DNA from: an uncultured Bacillota bacterium
Lineage (GTDB): Bacteria; Bacillota_I; Bacilli_A; RF39; UBA660
DNA length: 36,840 bases
Reading direction: 5' to 3'
Assembly: GCA_947650795.1 (NCBI GenBank)
Contig: CANSWR010000010.1
Coordinates: 1-36,840 of the forward strand
The notes beneath the pieces are model-generated. The model was not told the DNA's origin and searched no databases. It was given only the letters and a program-made list of their open reading frames with translations. The translations under genes and the position numbers were made by a program. This document shows, one piece after another, positions 34,001 to 36,840 of this stretch; position 1 is the stretch's first letter; every line of letters starts with the position of its first letter.

Positions 34001-34573
34001 ATGTCAAAAAATAACATTAGTGATGAACTTATTATTGAAACTTCTGCTTGTATAGCAAATAAAGTTGGACTAGATAATTTGTCACTTAAAATCATTGCTG
34101 AAGAATTAAATATTAAATCGCCATCTTTGTATAATCATATAACAAGTCTTGATGAAATAAAATCTCGACTTATGGTTTATGGTTGGAAACAAATGGAAGA
34201 AAAAATGCTTGATTCTGCTGTTGGGGTATCTGGATACGTGGCTTTAAAGAATATGTGCTATGCTTTTTATGATTATGCTACTAATAATAAAGGTGTTTTT
34301 ACTGCTATGCTTTGGTATAACAAATATGAAAATGCCCAAAAAGAAAACGCTACTACAAGACTATTTAATATGTTATTTAAAGTAATGAAGTCTTTAGACA
34401 TTAGTGAAGATAATATAAATCATATTATAAGAACATTAAGAGGTTTTTTAGAAGGATTTTCTTTACTCGTAAATAATAATGCTTTTGGAAATCCTGTATC
34501 TATCAAAGAAAGTTTTGATTTATCTCTCGAAATAATTATGAATGGCATAAAGTCATTAGAAGGAGTGAAATAA
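34001..34573 (+). CDS. TetR-family transcriptional regulator
   Basis: 190 aa. The N-terminal helix-turn-helix runs KIIAEELNIKSPSLYNHITSLDEIK (about 28-52). The ligand-binding part (60-190) is helical and includes LRGFLEGFSLLVNN. The ATG at 34001 has GGAGGA upstream; the ATG at 33989 would overlap it. It is first in a three-gene operon with the YoaP-like and radical SAM genes and is likely autoregulated. Confidence 0.88.
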   Translation: MSKNNISDELIIETSACIANKVGLDNLSLKIIAEELNIKSPSLYNHITSLDEIKSRLMVYGWKQMEEKMLDSAVGVSGYVALKNMCYAFYDYATNNKGVFTAMLWYNKYENAQKENATTRLFNMLFKVMKSLDISEDNINHIIRTLRGFLEGFSLLVNNNAFGNPVSIKESFDLSLEIIMNGIKSLEGVK

Positions 34574-34574
34574 A

Positions 34575-35321
34575 ATGAATGAATATGTAAATTTAACATT
34601 AGAAAATATTGATGATGAGCATATATGTTGTGCAATTGGAGATAAAAAACACCAAATAGGTGTTAATAGTAAAAAAGAATGGATTAAAAGTAAATTAGAA
34701 GATGGTCATGTATTTAGAAAATTAAATGCTAGAGGTAAAGTATTTATTGAATACGAGCCAATAGAAAATGCTTGGGTGCCAATAAGTGGTAAGAATTATG
34801 AATATATTTATTGTTTATGGGTAGCAGGAAGTTTTAAAGGGAATGGCATTGCTAAAGAACTACTCGAATATGCAATAAATGACTCTAAAGAAAAAGGTAT
34901 GAGTGGTATATGTACTTTAACTTCTAAAAAGAAAAAACCTTTTATTGGAGAAAAACAATTTTATCTTCACTATGGATTTGAAGTCGTTGATGAAATAGGC
35001 GATTATGAATTATTAGCACTTCAATTTGAAATAAGCGAAACACCTAAATTTAATGATAATGCACGAGGTATGAAAATAGATAATGAGGATTTTACAATTT
35101 ATTATAGTAACGAGTGTCCTTATGTAGAGTATGAGGTAAAAGAGTTATCAGAATATGCAAAAGAGAATAATATTAAGATTAACTTCATCAAAATTGATTC
35201 TTTGGAAAAAGCAAAAAATGCGCCTTCTATATTTAATAATTGGGCGAATTTTTATAAAGGTAAGTTTATATCAAATACTATATTAAATTCTAATTCATTT
35301 GAAAAGTTGATTAGCAAGTAA
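34575..35321 (+). CDS. YoaP-like GNAT acetyltransferase with thioredoxin-like tail
   Basis: 248 aa, two parts. Residues 1-150 are a GNAT domain with the CoA segment LWVAGSFKGNGIAKELLEYA and LHYGFEVVDE. Residues about 165-245 resemble the YoaP C-terminal domain, with a thioredoxin-like YYSNECPYVEYEVKEL motif and NNWANFYKGKFIS. Bacillus YoaP has the same combination; its substrate is unknown to me. AAGGAG precedes the ATG, which follows the TetR stop by one base. Confidence 0.82.
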   Translation: MNEYVNLTLENIDDEHICCAIGDKKHQIGVNSKKEWIKSKLEDGHVFRKLNARGKVFIEYEPIENAWVPISGKNYEYIYCLWVAGSFKGNGIAKELLEYAINDSKEKGMSGICTLTSKKKKPFIGEKQFYLHYGFEVVDEIGDYELLALQFEISETPKFNDNARGMKIDNEDFTIYYSNECPYVEYEVKELSEYAKENNIKINFIKIDSLEKAKNAPSIFNNWANFYKGKFISNTILNSNSFEKLISK

Positions 35322-35322
35322 T

Positions 35323-36210
35323 ATGGAATTTATAAAAGCGAAGACAATACTTGCAAAAGTAAAATATGGCAATGAGTGGTATGACATTGATTACAATATG
35401 AATTTATATAGAGGTTGTTCTCATAGGTGTATTTACTGTGATTCACGAAGTAATTGCTACCATATTGACAATTTTGATATAGTTAGAGGAAAAGAAAATG
35501 CTTTATCTATTTTAGAACAAGAACTATCTAAAAAAAGAGAAAAAGGTATTGTTGGAATTGGATCAATGTCTGACACTTATAATCCATTAGAGAAAGAATA
35601 TGAACAAACAAGAGGAGCATTGAAACTTATATCAAAATATGGATTTGGTGTTTCTATTGATACGAAAAGTGACTTAATTTTAAGAGATGTTGATTTGTTA
35701 AAAGAAATAAATGAAAAGAATAATGTTATCGTTAAATTTACTATCACAACACCTAATGACGAATTATCAAAAATAATCGAGCCAAATGTATGTGTATCTT
35801 CTAAAAGATTTCAAGTTATTAAACAATTAAGCGCCAATGGTATCTTCGTAGGTATTATGATGAATCCTGTTTTACCATTTATAACAAATAATGAAGAAGA
35901 TATAAAAGAGTTAGTTAGACTTGCATATAAAAATGGTGCTAAATTTATTCATACCTTTATGGGAATGACTTTAAGAGAAAATCAAAGAGATTATTATTTT
36001 AACAAACTAGATCAAGACTTCAATGATTTAAAAGAAAAATATATTAAATATTATGGTAACAGATATAATTGTATAGTACCGAATTATAAAAGATTATATA
36101 AGGTGTTTACTGATGAGTGTAATAAATATGGAATATTATATGATATGAAAGACATCATTAAGGCATATAAAAAGGAAATAAAAAGTAACGAGCAAATAAC
36201 ATTGTTTTAG
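35323..36210 (+). CDS. SPL-family radical SAM protein
   Basis: 295 aa. The 4Fe-4S motif is C32-x3-C36-x2-C39 (CSHRCIYCD), with SAM-binding segments GIGSMSDTYNPLE and VSIDTKSDLI. This is the family related to spore photoproduct lyase, but the general member found in many Bacillota is of unknown substrate. It starts one base after the preceding stop without a clear site, so translation is probably coupled. Last gene of the TetR operon. Confidence 0.87.
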   Translation: MEFIKAKTILAKVKYGNEWYDIDYNMNLYRGCSHRCIYCDSRSNCYHIDNFDIVRGKENALSILEQELSKKREKGIVGIGSMSDTYNPLEKEYEQTRGALKLISKYGFGVSIDTKSDLILRDVDLLKEINEKNNVIVKFTITTPNDELSKIIEPNVCVSSKRFQVIKQLSANGIFVGIMMNPVLPFITNNEEDIKELVRLAYKNGAKFIHTFMGMTLRENQRDYYFNKLDQDFNDLKEKYIKYYGNRYNCIVPNYKRLYKVFTDECNKYGILYDMKDIIKAYKKEIKSNEQITLF

Positions 36211-36214
36211 AAAG

Positions 36215-36258
36215 ACAAATTACAATTTGTGGAGTAGATTATTTAAGATTTACTCTTT
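36215..36258 (+). repeat. Intergenic near-palindrome R4 with terminator-like hairpin
   Basis: ACAAATT-AC-AATTTGT (36215-36230) lies 4 nt after the radical SAM stop and is followed by GGAGTAGATTATTTAAG, ATTTACTC and TTTTTT, a terminator in the same layout as R3. Confidence 0.75.
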
Positions 36259-36310
36259 TTTGCTACAATTAAGAAAAATAATTTACTATAATTTATTACT
36301 AATAACTAGA

Positions 36311-36328
36311 TGTCAAAGAATTTTGACA
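36311..36328. promoter_or_regulatory. Operator overlapping the XRE promoter
   Basis: TGTCAAA-GAAT-TTTGACA is a perfect 7-bp inverted repeat. The right arm contains the TTGACA -35 (36323-36328), with TATAAA downstream at 19 bp. Likely autorepression by the XRE protein. Confidence 0.65.
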
Positions 36329-36372
36329 GACAAAAATATTTCTTTCATATAAAATGTAATTGGAGGTGCAAA

Positions 36373-36840
36373 ATGAATGTTGGAGCAAGAATTAAAAAAT
36401 ACAGAGAAAAACAAAATATTTCACAAGATGAATTAGCATTGAAAGTTTTTGTTTCAAGACAAACAATATCTAATTGGGAGACAAATAAAAGTTATCCTGA
36501 TATAAAAAGTTTAACTATATTATCTAACATTTTTCATGTAACTCTAGATGATTTTATAAAAGGAGATATAGAGGAGATGAAAAGGATAGTAAGTAAAGAA
36601 AAAATAGAAAAATTTAATATAATGAGTTATATTTTCCTAGTAGAAATGCTAATTGTTATGTTTAGTGCATATCCATTATTTATCTTAGATGGATACATTG
36701 GTGTTATTATTTGGGCATTATTTTTTGTAATAACATTTGTAACAGCAATAGTCATTGAGAAATTTAAAAAGAAGAATGATATTCAAACTTATAAAGAGAT
36801 TATTGCTTTTATGGAAAATAAATCATTATCTTATGAAGAA
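36373..36840 (+). CDS. XRE-family regulator with membrane segments, cut by window end
   Basis: At least 156 codons, open at the right edge. The helix-turn-helix spans ARIKKYREKQNISQDELA to SRQTISNWETNKSYPDIKSL, followed by DDFIKGD. After a linker, two hydrophobic segments (about 80-96 and 101-118) suggest membrane attachment, a common layout in Bacillota regulators of this type. GGAGG lies before the ATG. The C-terminus is not visible. Confidence 0.85.
   Translation, partial: MNVGARIKKYREKQNISQDELALKVFVSRQTISNWETNKSYPDIKSLTILSNIFHVTLDDFIKGDIEEMKRIVSKEKIEKFNIMSYIFLVEMLIVMFSAYPLFILDGYIGVIIWALFFVITFVTAIVIEKFKKKNDIQTYKEIIAFMENKSLSYEE

Noticed and set aside
28438..36840. CRISPR array in the accessory region
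   Set aside because: Repeats are few, unequally spaced by whole genes, and there are no cas genes.

Overview
This window looks like the origin-proximal part of the chromosome of a very AT-rich, endospore-forming Bacillota. The evidence is the recF-gyrB-gyrA order, followed by SRP RNA, tadA, dnaX, ebfC, recR, bofA-like, holB, ricT, a TrmN6-type methylase, rsmI, pth, mfd and spoVT. This is the classic Bacillus/Clostridium arrangement downstream of dnaA-dnaN. Genes of the sporulation families SpoVT, SpoIID, SpoIIQ and BofA are present. TGA is used as a stop, so this is not a recoded Mollicute. The genus cannot be fixed from the sequence alone; low-GC lineages of the Bacilli/Erysipelotrichia kind fit best.

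Layout. 1-5531: recF, gyrB, gyrA. 5532-6387: a gene-free AT-rich spacer with five parS-like palindromes, ending at the small SRP RNA. 6479-17237: a dense run of information-processing genes, in which a perfect Noc-binding palindrome lies inside rsmI and an unusual transglutaminase-like gene sits between pth and mfd. 17257-18603: a decayed MerR regulator and pyrophosphatase on the minus strand. 18689-21869: spoVT, rpmE, a divergent rpiB, spoIID and spoIIQ. 21999-24795: a complete agr-type peptide quorum-sensing locus in a split, convergent arrangement (agrA-agrC rightward, agrB-agrD leftward), including a 39-residue AgrD. 25082-28481: cold-shock protein, long-form hpf and secA.

From 28482 onward the window is accessory. 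The 3' end of secA is duplicated at 31764-31807, and each copy is followed by a related tyrosine integrase, so two elements appear to have entered the secA tail in tandem. Element A has an integrase split by a -1 shift at an A8 run, then a two-gene Doc-toxin/DNA-binding module. Element B has an integrase remnant cut off where an MGMT-like gene begins. After that comes a run of small accessory genes: MGMT-like, a 55-aa protein, GNAT, a TetR-YoaP-radical SAM operon and an XRE regulator. Each transition between units carries the same 12-bp near-palindrome (AAATT-AC-AATTT) within 5 nt of the upstream stop codon, an arrangement resembling gene cassettes. This last pattern is the best candidate for something undescribed.
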